Counted from the stretch's first letter, positions 1 through 5,935 are shown. The stretch is DNA of 7,842 nt from CAYMGQ01 sp964390055 (GCA_964390055.1 CAYMGQ010000036.1:1-7842), one strand, 5' to 3'. Program-made: numbers and translations. Notes: generated by a model not told the origin, from the letters alone.

Positions 1-61
1 TCTCTACTTCACCACCGCTTGCAAAATCACAGTGTATGTCCATTTTTTCATATTTTTTCAT
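1..61 (-). CDS. possible 5' end of a small gene leaving the window
   Basis: An open reading frame on the minus strand starts with ATG at 61 and stays open to the window edge (20 codons). It reads MKKYEKMDIHCDF then ASGGEVE. A second in-frame ATG lies at 43. An AAGG stretch touches the first ATG, closer than a normal SD, so the start is uncertain. It is too short to identify. It continues the strand of the 77-aa gene but is separated from it by a terminator-like hairpin. Confidence 0.3.
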   Translation of the reverse strand, partial: MKKYEKMDIHCDFASGGEVE

Positions 62-108
62 CCTTGCTCGCATTGTTTGGCTAATTTGGGCTAATTTAGT
101 ATGTATAC

Positions 109-157
109 AAAGAAGCCTCATTCATGTCGGTAAAAACTGACAACATGAAGCTTCTTT
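109..157 (-). terminator. hairpin terminator after the pfl cluster
   Basis: The outer arms 109-116 and 150-157 (AAAGAAGC/GCTTCTTT) pair perfectly. An inner imperfect stem, CATGT 123-127 with ACATG 143-147, extends the hairpin around an A/T-rich loop. It lies about 30 bp past the stop of the minus-strand 77-aa gene, where a terminator for pflB-pflA-orf77 is expected. The stem carries T-rich ends on both strands, so it could act in both directions. Confidence 0.55.
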
Positions 158-185
158 TAATTGAAATTATCTAGGTGTTCGAGAC

Positions 186-419
186 CTATTTATTAAACAG
201 CCTATAATATTCCAGAGTTTCTTCTTTTGTTGAGCCCTCACTCTCCTTACATCTAAAGAAACTATCGTCAATATAAAAGGCTTCAGGTAAAGGGATATCA
301 TCTATGGTGTCATCAAAAATTTGCACTGCTTCTTCTAATGAAGAAGCTTCAATTTCTACAACACCACAGACAGCCCATTCCACGGGAATTTTAAATTTTT
401 GCTTATTTCTTTTTGTCAT
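186..419 (-). CDS. 77-aa small acidic protein of unknown function
   Basis: A 77-residue, mainly acidic protein with a basic start (MTKRNKQKFK), then a short beta-like stretch (IPVEWAVCGVVEIEA), a helix-like SSLEEAVQIFDD and a tail with paired acidic and aromatic residues. The start is supported by AAGGAG 8 nt before ATG. From memory, small proteins with an IPVEW...VEIEA.SLEEA pattern recur in Firmicute mobile elements and resemble the DpnD/PcfM-like group; this is recognition of style, not a search. It lies 122 bp after pflA on the same strand with no strong terminator between, so it may be the third gene of that transcript. No catalytic motif is visible. Confidence 0.75.
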   Translation of the reverse strand: MTKRNKQKFKIPVEWAVCGVVEIEASSLEEAVQIFDDTIDDIPLPEAFYIDDSFFRCKESEGSTKEETLEYYRLFNK

Positions 420-512
420 TTTGTATACTCCTTATAATAATTTAAATTTATTTTTTACGCACTTAGGAAACCCAAGTCGTTTTAGGGAAGAAACGAGAAA
501 TTAAGATTTTAT

Positions 513-541
513 CCAGAACTTAGCATGATGTTATGCTCCGG
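513..541 (-). terminator. weak hairpin after pflA
   Basis: Arms AGCAT (522-526) and ATGCT (533-537) form a short stem just after the pflA stop. Only scattered pairs extend it outward and no T-run follows, so it is probably a processing or stability hairpin or a leaky terminator. The rest of the 420-541 gap is AT-rich with no clear promoter for the 77-aa gene. Confidence 0.3.
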
Positions 542-1252
542 TTAAAATGTGTCGACTAAGTTTTGAAGAGACCAAAGTTCTGTTTTAGTGGCCTCTCTTG
601 CATACTCAAAAACGAATCTGCGATGTAATTCCTTATATTTTGTAACGCAGAATTTTTTGAAAGGGAGAAGCTCAATTTTGAAATTACCTATTTGCCTAAC
701 TTTTGTTGCCAATGCTTTGATGTATTCTTTATTATTATTTATGTCAGGCACTACCACAGTTCGAACAATTGTTTTTTCAGGCAAACACCTTTTGAGAAAG
801 TCATCTGTTTTAGCAGACCATTTGTGATTTAATGTTGGCGTTTTACCTTGGACCATAAATTTATAATCGCAGTAGACATGGTCCGTTAGGGCAAGCAACT
901 CATCTAGCTTGCTTTCAGAACGATTTGGAAACACTCCACTGGTTTCAAGGCAAGTTGAAACACCTAATTCTTCTTTGCACCTTCGAAAAATCTCAGCTAC
1001 TGCATCAATTTGATATAATGGTTCACCTCCACTTATTGTTATTCCCCCATACTCCCCGTAATAAGGGCTGTATTTGGAGATGGTTTTTATTACATCGCTT
1101 ACAGACCAAGACTGATTTGTTTCAAAAGTTTGTGTTTCAGGGTTATGACAATAAGGACACCGCAATGGGCAACCCTGCACGAAAAACACAGACCTAACAC
1201 CTTCGCCATCAACACAGCTCATACTCAAAAAAGAATTTATGCTTATGTTCAT
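542..1252 (-). CDS. pflA: pyruvate formate-lyase activating enzyme (radical SAM)
   Basis: This is a cytosolic radical-SAM enzyme that uses a [4Fe-4S] cluster and S-adenosylmethionine to abstract a hydrogen from the active-site glycine of PflB, creating the glycyl radical. The 236 residues are close to the roughly 246 of E. coli PflA. The cluster motif CxxxCxxC is C28, C32 and C35 in GCPLRCPYCHNPE; the SAM-binding SGGEP is at 74-78; and YKFM (about 130-133) and VVVPD (166-170) match conserved family segments. There is no extra ferredoxin-like domain, so it is the PFL-type activase rather than a glycerol dehydratase or benzylsuccinate synthase type. The start is supported by AGGAG 7-8 nt before ATG, and this SD overlaps the pflB stop. 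The 10-bp gap implies translational coupling. Confidence 0.96.
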   Translation of the reverse strand: MNISINSFLSMSCVDGEGVRSVFFVQGCPLRCPYCHNPETQTFETNQSWSVSDVIKTISKYSPYYGEYGGITISGGEPLYQIDAVAEIFRRCKEELGVSTCLETSGVFPNRSESKLDELLALTDHVYCDYKFMVQGKTPTLNHKWSAKTDDFLKRCLPEKTIVRTVVVPDINNNKEYIKALATKVRQIGNFKIELLPFKKFCVTKYKELHRRFVFEYAREATKTELWSLQNLVDTF

Positions 1253-1262
1253 AGTATCACTC

Positions 1263-3476
1263 CTATATCATTTCGTGGAAGGTTCTATCAATAACTTCCT
1301 TTTGGTGCTCCTTACTCAGCTTGTTGAAATTAACCGCATAACCTGATACTCGGATTGTAAGATTTGGGTATAGGTCCGAATTTTCATAGGCTTTGAGTAG
1401 AGTCTCTCTGTCTAAAACATTGACATTTAAATGATGTCCTCCTGATTTAAAGTATCCGTCTAGGATACAGACAAGATTTGAAATTCTTTTTGACGTGTTG
1501 TCTCCCAATGTGTTTGGGAGAATGGTAAGCGTGTTGGATATACCATCTCGGCAGTACTGATATTCAAGTTTGGCTACCGAATTTAACGCTGCTAGAGCCC
1601 CGTTATGCTCTCTTCCATGCATAGGATTTGCACCAGGAGCAAAAGGTTGCCCTTTTTTGCGACCATCGGGAGTAGCACCAGTTTTTTTGCCATACATGAC
1701 ATTAGAGGTTATTGTTAGTAATGAAAGGGTATGCTTTGCATTACGATATGTCTTGTTTTTGCGCAGCTCTCGATAAAATAGTTTCACTTGCTCTGTTGCA
1801 ATCTGGTCTACTCTATCGTCGTCGTTACCAAACAGAGGGAATGTTTTTGTGTTGGCAAAATCAACGATAAAGCCGCTTTTGTTTTTAATAACACTCACTT
1901 TTCCATATTTGATAGCTGACAAAGAATCAACCACAACCGAAAGCCCAGCTATACCGAAAGCCATATCTCGTATAACATCCGTATCATGGAGCGACATTTG
2001 TAAGCTTTCATATGCAGTTGTGTCATGGGCATAATGGATAACATTCATGGTGTTAACATATAACTTAGCTAACCATTCGCGATATACGGACAGTCGATTG
2101 ACAACCTCGTCGTAATCCAAAATGCTTTTGTCGTAGACGGGCATGGAAGGACCAAGCCTGATGCCTGTCTCAGTATCCATTCCACCATTAAGAGCTAAAA
2201 GCAAAAGTTTGGGCAGGTTACATCTTGCTCCAAAGAATTGCATTTCCTTGCCTAATGCCATAGCTGATACACAGCAAGCTATACCATAGTCGTTACCATA
2301 CAAAGGTTTCATTAGGTCATCATTTTCATATTGTATCGAGTCGGTGTCTATGGAAACCTTAGCACAATATTTTTTGAAATTGTCAGGCAATCTCTTTGAC
2401 CATAGCACAGTCAAATTCGGCTCAGGAGACGATTTGAGATTATACAGAGTGTGTAACACCCGGTAAGATGTTTTTGTAACAAGAGACCTGTGATAATCAA
2501 ACATGCCACCAACACATTCTGTTACCCAAGTCGGGTCGCCAGCAAACAGCTCATTGTAGTCTGGGGTTCGCAGATGTCTGACCAACCTTAATTTTAATAT
2601 AAAATCATCAATTAGTTCCTGTGCCTCTACTTCAGTAAGCATGCCTTCTTCAATATCTTTTTCAATATAGATATCGAAAAATGTAGATACACGCCCTAGA
2701 CTCATTGCTGCACCGTTTTGCTCCTTAACTGCAGCAAGATAGGCAAAATAAGTCCATTGTATCGCCTCTTTTGCATTGCATGCAGGCTTAGAAATGTCAT
2801 ATCCATAGCTTCGTGCCATCTCCTTTAATTCTTTTAAAGCTGTTATTTGCTTATCTAATTCAGCAATCTGCCTACAAGCTTCAGAAGACATTTCTTTTTT
2901 GTTAAAGTTCAATTTGTCTTTGTGTTTCACATCAATAAGCTTGTCTACTCCATATAAAGCTACACGCCGGTAGTCGCCAATAATTCGCCCTCGCCCATAG
3001 GCATCCGGTAATCCTGTTAGGATACCAGCCTTGCGAGCTTTTCGCATTTCAGAAGTATAAATGCTAAAAACAAGGTCGTTATGTGTTTGCCTATATTCAA
3101 AAGCCTTCTCTACACTTTCTGAAAGCTTATAACCATAAGCATCGCATGCCTGTCTTACCATTCTCATGCCTCCGACCGGATTGACGGCTCTTTTTAAGGG
3201 GGCATCAGTCTGTAAGCCAACAATCAGCTCTTGGTCTTTGAGAATGTATCCAGGTTGATATGCATTGATGCCAGCTACTGTCTCTGTGTCTATGTCTAAG
3301 ACTCCACCACAATTTCGTTCTTGGGTTAAGAGATTTTCTATAGCTACAAGAACATCTTTTGTTCGCTGTGTAGGCGGGCACAAGAAGGCATTATCACCCT
3401 TATATTCACGATAATTTAGGGCAATAAAGTTAGCTACATCAATATTGTCAACCCATGGTCCTTTTATAAAGTCCAT
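1263..3476 (-). CDS. pflB: formate C-acetyltransferase (pyruvate formate-lyase)
   Basis: Converts pyruvate and CoA to acetyl-CoA and formate under anaerobic conditions, using a glycyl radical. It has 737 residues against about 759 in E. coli and aligns end to end with that protein from memory. Landmarks are LTGLPDAYGRGRIIGDYRR (about 153-171), the catalytic cysteine pair C401-C402 in GIACCVSAM, the following EMQFFGARCNLPK, PGANPMHGR, and the C-terminal radical loop RVSGYAV with the radical glycine near G712. All key residues are present, so it should be active. An AAAGGAG SD lies 8 nt before ATG. It is transcribed with pflA immediately downstream. The leader contains a terminator-like hairpin, suggesting regulated read-through. 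PFL-like diol dehydratases are excluded by the Cys-Cys pair. Confidence 0.98.
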   Translation of the reverse strand: MDFIKGPWVDNIDVANFIALNYREYKGDNAFLCPPTQRTKDVLVAIENLLTQERNCGGVLDIDTETVAGINAYQPGYILKDQELIVGLQTDAPLKRAVNPVGGMRMVRQACDAYGYKLSESVEKAFEYRQTHNDLVFSIYTSEMRKARKAGILTGLPDAYGRGRIIGDYRRVALYGVDKLIDVKHKDKLNFNKKEMSSEACRQIAELDKQITALKELKEMARSYGYDISKPACNAKEAIQWTYFAYLAAVKEQNGAAMSLGRVSTFFDIYIEKDIEEGMLTEVEAQELIDDFILKLRLVRHLRTPDYNELFAGDPTWVTECVGGMFDYHRSLVTKTSYRVLHTLYNLKSSPEPNLTVLWSKRLPDNFKKYCAKVSIDTDSIQYENDDLMKPLYGNDYGIACCVSAMALGKEMQFFGARCNLPKLLLLALNGGMDTETGIRLGPSMPVYDKSILDYDEVVNRLSVYREWLAKLYVNTMNVIHYAHDTTAYESLQMSLHDTDVIRDMAFGIAGLSVVVDSLSAIKYGKVSVIKNKSGFIVDFANTKTFPLFGNDDDRVDQIATEQVKLFYRELRKNKTYRNAKHTLSLLTITSNVMYGKKTGATPDGRKKGQPFAPGANPMHGREHNGALAALNSVAKLEYQYCRDGISNTLTILPNTLGDNTSKRISNLVCILDGYFKSGGHHLNVNVLDRETLLKAYENSDLYPNLTIRVSGYAVNFNKLSKEHQKEVIDRTFHEMI

Positions 3477-3495
3477 AATTTGCGCTCCTTTCTAT

Positions 3496-3522
3496 GAAAA
3501 AATAAGAGGGCAAACCCTCTTT
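3496..3522 (-). terminator. intrinsic terminator or attenuator in the pflB leader
   Basis: On the minus strand AAGAGGG (3521-3515) pairs with CCCTCTT (3510-3504) around a TTTG loop and is followed by ATTTTTT, the classic form of an intrinsic terminator. It ends only about 20 nt before the pflB ATG, leaving room for just the SD. Any pflB transcript from an upstream promoter must pass it. An alternative CTTTG/CAAAG stem (3537-3533 with 3523-3519) shares bases with the 5' arm and could compete. It may also end transcripts of the 122-aa ORF upstream. Confidence 0.7.
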
Positions 3523-3592
3523 GTTAATTAGTCAAAGTACTTTATTAAATCAAACCTATGAAAATAAATATAGAGTAAATATTTATATATGT

Positions 3593-3620
3593 ATTATATG
3601 AAATTTATGAGTTCTGTTAA
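3593..3620 (-). promoter_or_regulatory. sigma-A promoter for pflBA
   Basis: On the minus strand TTAACA (3620-3615), a 16-nt spacer and TATAAT (3598-3593) form a good sigma-A promoter. Predicted initiation is near 3586, giving a leader of about 110 nt. That leader carries a 10-bp palindrome (AAAGTACTTT, 3534-3543) and then the attenuator-like hairpin. No clear Rex, CcpA or FNR box was found. Confidence 0.6.
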
Positions 3621-3648
3621 GACTCCGCAAAATTAAAAAAAATTAAGT

Positions 3649-4008
3649 TTACAAGCTATGGAAGGCTTGTGTTTTTCTGTTTTTCTGTTTTTTGTTTAAA
3701 ACAGCTATCCACAACAATTGAGTGATGCGCATAAGAGAAGAAACAAGTGCAACGACAGACATTAATGTTAGTCCACAAAATACAGAAATCACAATGCTGT
3801 ATTCGGTATTTTGAATAATAGTCTGCCCAGTGAGAACCAGAATATAAAAAATACCTGTAGTCAATACCAGAATTGGAGTTGCGAGCTTAATTCGCCCAAA
3901 GCCAAAACCTAAGATGCATATCCCAATAAAAATACCTATTACAACCCATATATTTAAATGTGTGGTTAAAACCTCGATAAACAATGTTATCATTTCGCCC
4001 ATGCTCAT
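3649..4008 (-). CDS. small integral membrane protein, unknown function
   Basis: A 119-residue hydrophobic protein with three likely membrane helices: roughly IWVVIGIFIGICILGFGFG, ATPILVLTTGIFYILVLTG and YSIVISVFCGLTLMSVVALV. It ends in a basic cytoplasmic tail (NKKQKNRKTQAFHSL). I chose ATG at 4008 because AAGGAG lies about 10 nt upstream; an upstream in-frame TTG at 4017 sits almost on the SD and is unlikely. It has its own perfect promoter. It precedes pflB on the same strand with a 170-bp gap holding the pfl promoter. Loss of the formate transporter FocA would be a natural guess beside pfl, but this protein is far too short and shows no FocA signature. Function unknown. Confidence 0.7.
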   Translation of the reverse strand: MSMGEMITLFIEVLTTHLNIWVVIGIFIGICILGFGFGRIKLATPILVLTTGIFYILVLTGQTIIQNTEYSIVISVFCGLTLMSVVALVSSLMRITQLLWIAVLNKKQKNRKTQAFHSL

Positions 4009-4040
4009 TCGCTTCAAGCTCCTTTCGATTTTATGTTTTT

Positions 4041-4069
4041 ATTATACCACAAAGTAGAAGAAATGTCAA
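4041..4069 (-). promoter_or_regulatory. perfect-consensus promoter for the membrane-protein gene
   Basis: On the minus strand TTGACA (4069-4064), a 17-nt spacer and TATAAT (4046-4041) match the sigma-A consensus exactly, with TG at the extended -10 position. Initiation is expected about 25 nt before the ATG at 4008. It is divergent from the plus-strand promoter at 4130-4158. The 60 bp between them hold an AT-rich palindrome, ATTATATAAT (4096-4105), which could be an operator. Confidence 0.8.
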
Positions 4070-4129
4070 TAATGTCACCGTTGCAGCTACTCAGTATTAT
4101 ATAATGTATTATATATTAATTTATCCGAT

Positions 4130-4158
4130 TTGATAAATAAGAAAATATGATATATAAT
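4130..4158 (+). promoter_or_regulatory. strong plus-strand promoter
   Basis: TTGATA (4130-4135), a 17-nt spacer and TATAAT (4153-4158) give a near-consensus sigma-A promoter, with initiation near 4165. The transcript contains three SD-like sites in a row (GGGGAGG near 4177, AAAGGAGG near 4217, AGAGGAGG near 4255) before the 150-aa ORF. The first fits the decayed parA start. Confidence 0.7.
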
Positions 4159-4187
4159 GGAAATACAAAGATTATTGGGGAGGTGGT

Positions 4188-4320
4188 GCAAAGATATTTA
4201 AATAGCAACTAAAGAAAAAGGAGGTGAAGGCAAGACAACTGCAGTTTGTTTTCGAGAGGAGGAAAGACATTTTATTTAGGCTACATTAGGCTTAAAATGT
4301 TAAGCAATATGCAAGGTTTT
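4188..4320 (+). pseudogene. decayed parA-like ATPase start (deviant Walker A)
   Basis: Behind a GGGGAGG SD the sequence reads AKIFK, meets a stop, and in the next frame (consistent with loss of one A near 4202) continues IATKEKGGEGKTTAVCF. KGGxGKTT with its leading lysine is the deviant Walker A of ParA/Soj-type partition ATPases, which typically start MxKIxxIAxxKGGVGKTTTAVN. A further frame change leads into RGGKTFYLGYIRLKMLSN, which aligns loosely with the RGKKVLLIDLDPQGNLS strand of ParA but lacks its aspartates. The usual residues between GKTT and RGKK appear shortened. This looks like a dead 5' fragment left from a partition or conjugative module; the rest of parA is absent. The Walker A match is seen directly; the decay history is inferred. 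Confidence 0.5.
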
Positions 4321-4698
4321 TCGCATGAAGATTTTAAGTTCGAAGATGACGACATAACACCTAAAGACAACACTAGACCCATTTCTAAGCGCAAGAAAAC
4401 CGATTATAGTGTTTGGGATGAAGAGGTTATACTTTTAAGAAAAAGACTTTTTTTAAAGGGAACCGGGACAGCTAAGAGAAGGCACACGCATTATATTAAA
4501 GAGAAAAAAAGAAAAGAACTCATAAATAGCAAAAAAAATGCTTGCCTTGGCAAAATTAAAGAATCTGAAAAGTTTGGTGCGGACGGCAATCCGTCTGGAG
4601 CGTATATATCTCTTCCTAAACATAGCAAAAATAAAAAATTAGTTAAAAAAATTTCAAAAAAGAAAAACAGAAAGAATAAATCAATAATTTCTTTTTAA
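4246..4698 (+). CDS. 150-aa highly basic protein, unknown
   Basis: The open frame encodes an acidic N-terminal third (SHEDFKFEDDDITPKDN) and a strongly Lys/Arg-rich remainder, ending in a poly-basic tail (KKISKKKNRKNK). Such charge suggests nucleic-acid binding, but no fold is recognised. The start is uncertain: TTG at 4246 is the longest option without a well-spaced SD, while ATG at 4297 or 4309 would begin just after the parA-like remnant. It is the only plus-strand gene in the window, follows a strong promoter and is closed by a long hairpin. Its composition is more A-rich than the neighbours. Because its first 20 or so codons coincide with the decayed parA, it may itself be a fused or degenerate product. 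A real translated gene is likely but not certain. Confidence 0.5.
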   Translation: MFSRGGKTFYLGYIRLKMLSNMQGFSHEDFKFEDDDITPKDNTRPISKRKKTDYSVWDEEVILLRKRLFLKGTGTAKRRHTHYIKEKKRKELINSKKNACLGKIKESEKFGADGNPSGAYISLPKHSKNKKLVKKISKKKNRKNKSIISF

Positions 4699-4699
4699 A

Positions 4700-4726
4700 A
4701 TAAGCAGAGGTCTCACCTCTGCTTAT
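4700..4726 (+). terminator. long hairpin after the basic-protein ORF
   Basis: ATAAGCAGAGG (4700-4710) and CCTCTGCTTAT (4716-4726) form a perfect 11-bp stem with a five-base loop, 2 bp after the ORF stop. No T-run follows directly on the plus strand, so termination may be partial; a T-rich tract comes only about 20 nt later. Its place at the gene end supports a terminator or 3'-stabilising role. The sequence from here to 4880 contains no gene that I can support. Confidence 0.55.
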
Positions 4727-4881
4727 GTGTTAGCAATATATATAGTTTTTGTCTTTTTTTTTGTTATCCTTTTTCCCTCTGAAATTGTCACAAAAAAGAC
4801 ATCTCAAAATGACAGAAAAGTTACTCGCAACAAGGACTAGAAGTGATATAATAAAAAAGTAAAAAATCTTCGTTTTTTATA

Positions 4882-4910
4882 TTGACAGAATGGCAAATTT
4901 GTGGTATGAT
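4882..4910 (+). promoter_or_regulatory. strong promoter pointing into the minus-strand gene's 3' end
   Basis: TTGACA (4882-4887), a 17-nt spacer and TATGAT (4905-4910), with an extended -10 TG, match the sigma-A consensus at all but one base. Initiation would be near 4917, so the RNA would run antisense through the end of the gene at 4943-5545. No convincing plus-strand gene follows. It is either an antisense or small RNA promoter or the orphaned promoter of a lost gene. Confidence 0.6.
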
Positions 4911-4911
4911 G

Positions 4912-4940
4912 GATATACACAAAAACAACATTCGTATATC
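4912..4940. promoter_or_regulatory. inverted repeat at the start of the antisense transcript
   Basis: GATATAC (4912-4918) and GTATATC (4934-4940) are perfect 7-bp inverted arms around a 15-bp centre. They lie directly between the -10 box of the plus-strand promoter and the stop of the minus-strand gene. They could be an operator overlapping initiation or a weak stem at the 3' end of the minus-strand mRNA; no T-run supports a terminator. Confidence 0.4.
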
Positions 4941-4942
4941 AA

Positions 4943-5545
4943 TTATTTCACAACTTCTGTTCTTGCAACAATAGATTTTTGAAGCATTCCTAGGGCAGTG
5001 CCCTGGCAAAGCTCATCTAGTATGTGCATTAAGGCTTCAACATAATTCTCCGAGGGCAAAGGGATTTTTGCTATCTCTACGGCTCTGGTTTTTAAAATAA
5101 ATTTAACAATGTCTTTGGCGGTGTATTTCCTTGTATTAATCATAGAAGAAACAAGGTTACTCCTATATGAAAATTGGATAAGGCTTAAATTAAGCTGTTG
5201 TTGATTAAAAACACCTTGCCTGTCTGTAAATTTGTCAATAAATTTATCAAATTGATTGACAATAGACTTTTTTAAGGGTTGTGCAAATAAGTCCTCATTC
5301 TTTGTAAATAAAGCAGAGTGTTCAGGGACAACATAATAAGGCAAAGCTTTCGTCTTTGAAATTGCTGCATCGAGTACTGCTTTTTCTATGTCTTGGTCAA
5401 TTGGACTTTTGCTGTTAAATAAAGCTAAACTGAAGAACTTATTTTCAGGGGTCACAATATTAATCGTTACCCCACCAGCAGGATGCTTTCTGCGATATGC
5501 TACTACATCATATTCTCGAATGTATAACTTGTTCGTCCTAATCAT
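4943..5545 (-). CDS. 200-aa cytosolic protein of unknown function
   Basis: A 200-residue protein without signal peptide or membrane helix. The N-terminal 60 residues look beta-rich (KLYIREYDVVAYRRKHPAGG, then VTINIVTPENKFFSLALF); the rest is mostly helical, with a Gln/Asn-rich patch (VFNQQQLNLSLIQF) in the middle. No catalytic motif is recognised. ATG at 5545 is preceded by AAGAAGG about 9 nt upstream, a modest SD. No strong promoter lies immediately upstream; the nearest, a perfect one, is about 290 nt away with the IS605-like remnant between, so this gene appears to have a long structured leader. A plus-strand promoter at 4882-4910 opposes its 3' end. Confidence 0.75.
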   Translation of the reverse strand: MIRTNKLYIREYDVVAYRRKHPAGGVTINIVTPENKFFSLALFNSKSPIDQDIEKAVLDAAISKTKALPYYVVPEHSALFTKNEDLFAQPLKKSIVNQFDKFIDKFTDRQGVFNQQQLNLSLIQFSYRSNLVSSMINTRKYTAKDIVKFILKTRAVEIAKIPLPSENYVEALMHILDELCQGTALGMLQKSIVARTEVVK

Positions 5546-5615
5546 AAATGTCGCCTTCTTTATGTTTGTTTTTTTACCCCTTTCAATGAGTGTTTTTTGT
5601 GCCTATGTTTCACAA

Positions 5616-5745
5616 GTGAACTACCCCCACTTGGAGAAGTGGGAGCTTCTTGCTTCAACGAGCACTGCTTACATATTGCTGTAAGTCTGACACGCTCTCC
5701 ACAAGCTTGAATTCCCGTAGTTCCTACGGTACTTATTTTGTCATG
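5616..5745 (-). pseudogene. tnpB 3'-end remnant
   Basis: One minus-strand frame reads STVGTTGIQACGERVR, then CSLKQEAPTS. This resembles the variable C-terminal tail that follows the last RuvC motif in many Firmicute IS605 OrfB/TnpB proteins (TVGTTxIQACGE ... KQEAP). In TnpB elements this stretch doubles as omega-RNA scaffold, which may explain its survival. A TAA (5748-5746) closes the frame upstream and no RuvC or zinc-ribbon sequence is left. The frame runs on past the element to a stop at 5560. It is not expected to make protein. Confidence 0.55.
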
Positions 5746-5817
5746 TTAGTCAAAAGAGCCATTCATCCCACCGCCTACGTAGAAACGTTGAGGCGGGGGA
5801 CTTTTTGCTAAGTTTTG
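5616..5817 (-). mobile_element. tnpB-less IS200/IS605-type element (MITE-like)
   Basis: On the minus strand the segment begins after TTTAA (5822-5818), the kind of site IS605-group elements insert behind. It has a left-end hairpin (5799-5767, CCGCCT/AGGCGG arms with an inner ACGT/ACGT stem) and a right-end hairpin (CCCACTT/AAGTGGG, 5643-5626), and ends in GGGGGTAGTTCAC, a typical right end of TnpB elements. Subterminal imperfect hairpins at each end are what TnpA recognises. There is no terminal inverted repeat or target duplication, as expected for this family. No tnpA and only the last codons of a tnpB-like frame remain, so it would need transposase supplied from elsewhere. The exact left boundary is inferred. 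Confidence 0.6.
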
Positions 5818-5843
5818 TTAAAAAATATTTTTCCTCCGAGTTC

Positions 5844-5872
5844 ATTATAACACACTTTGAGAGTATTGTCAA
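5844..5872 (-). promoter_or_regulatory. perfect-consensus promoter upstream of the omega-RNA-like element
   Basis: On the minus strand TTGACA (5872-5867), a 17-nt spacer and TATAAT (5849-5844), with an extended -10 TG, match the consensus exactly. A GGAGG follows at about 5837-5833 with no start codon in range, consistent with an original gene start disrupted or displaced by the insertion. It lies outside the proposed element, so it was probably the promoter of the 200-aa gene. Confidence 0.85.
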
Positions 5873-5891
5873 TAATTTTATAAGAAGCAAC

Positions 5892-5920
5892 AAAAAAAGC
5901 CGCTATTAAAGCGGCTTTTT
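5892..5920. terminator. strong bidirectional intrinsic terminator
   Basis: AAAAAGCCGC and GCGGCTTTTT pair as a 10-bp stem around TATTAAA, with T-runs on both strands. It lies 16 bp past the stop of the secreted-protein gene on the minus strand, ending that operon, and 20 bp before the promoter of the next unit. Confidence 0.9.
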
Positions 5921-5935
5921 ATTATATATCTTTGT

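Larger units (their letters stand above)
5616..5837 (-). ncRNA. omega-RNA-like structured leader RNA
   Basis: From a predicted start near 5837 the minus-strand RNA would fold into successive stems: 5799-5767; CCGTAG/CTACGG (5729-5715, a 3-nt loop); CTTACA/TGTAAG (5685-5668), which can be closed by GAGC/GCTC; and CCCACTT/AAGTGGG (5643-5626). It then ends in GTTCAC. In TnpB systems this end joins the guide, so the guide-position bases would be those from 5615 downward. No terminator separates it from the 200-aa gene. Whether it acts with a TnpB elsewhere, works as a cis leader or is inert cannot be told here. Confidence 0.5.

Noticed and set aside
79..97. Tandem direct repeat GGCTAATTT (79-87 and 89-97)
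   Set aside because: Only two short copies, with no link to a gene or element boundary; likely chance.
3519..3537. Possible Rex-type redox operator upstream of pflB (TTTG...CAAA)
   Set aside because: The half-sites and spacing differ too much from the Rex consensus; the pairing is better explained as an RNA stem competing with the terminator.
4821..5009. Minus-strand 62-codon ORF
   Set aside because: It overlaps the end of the well-supported 200-aa gene in another frame and has no SD.
5388..5684. Plus-strand ORF of 98 codons with hydrophobic stretches
   Set aside because: It lies opposite the 200-aa gene and the IS605-like remnant, has no SD and looks like an antisense shadow.
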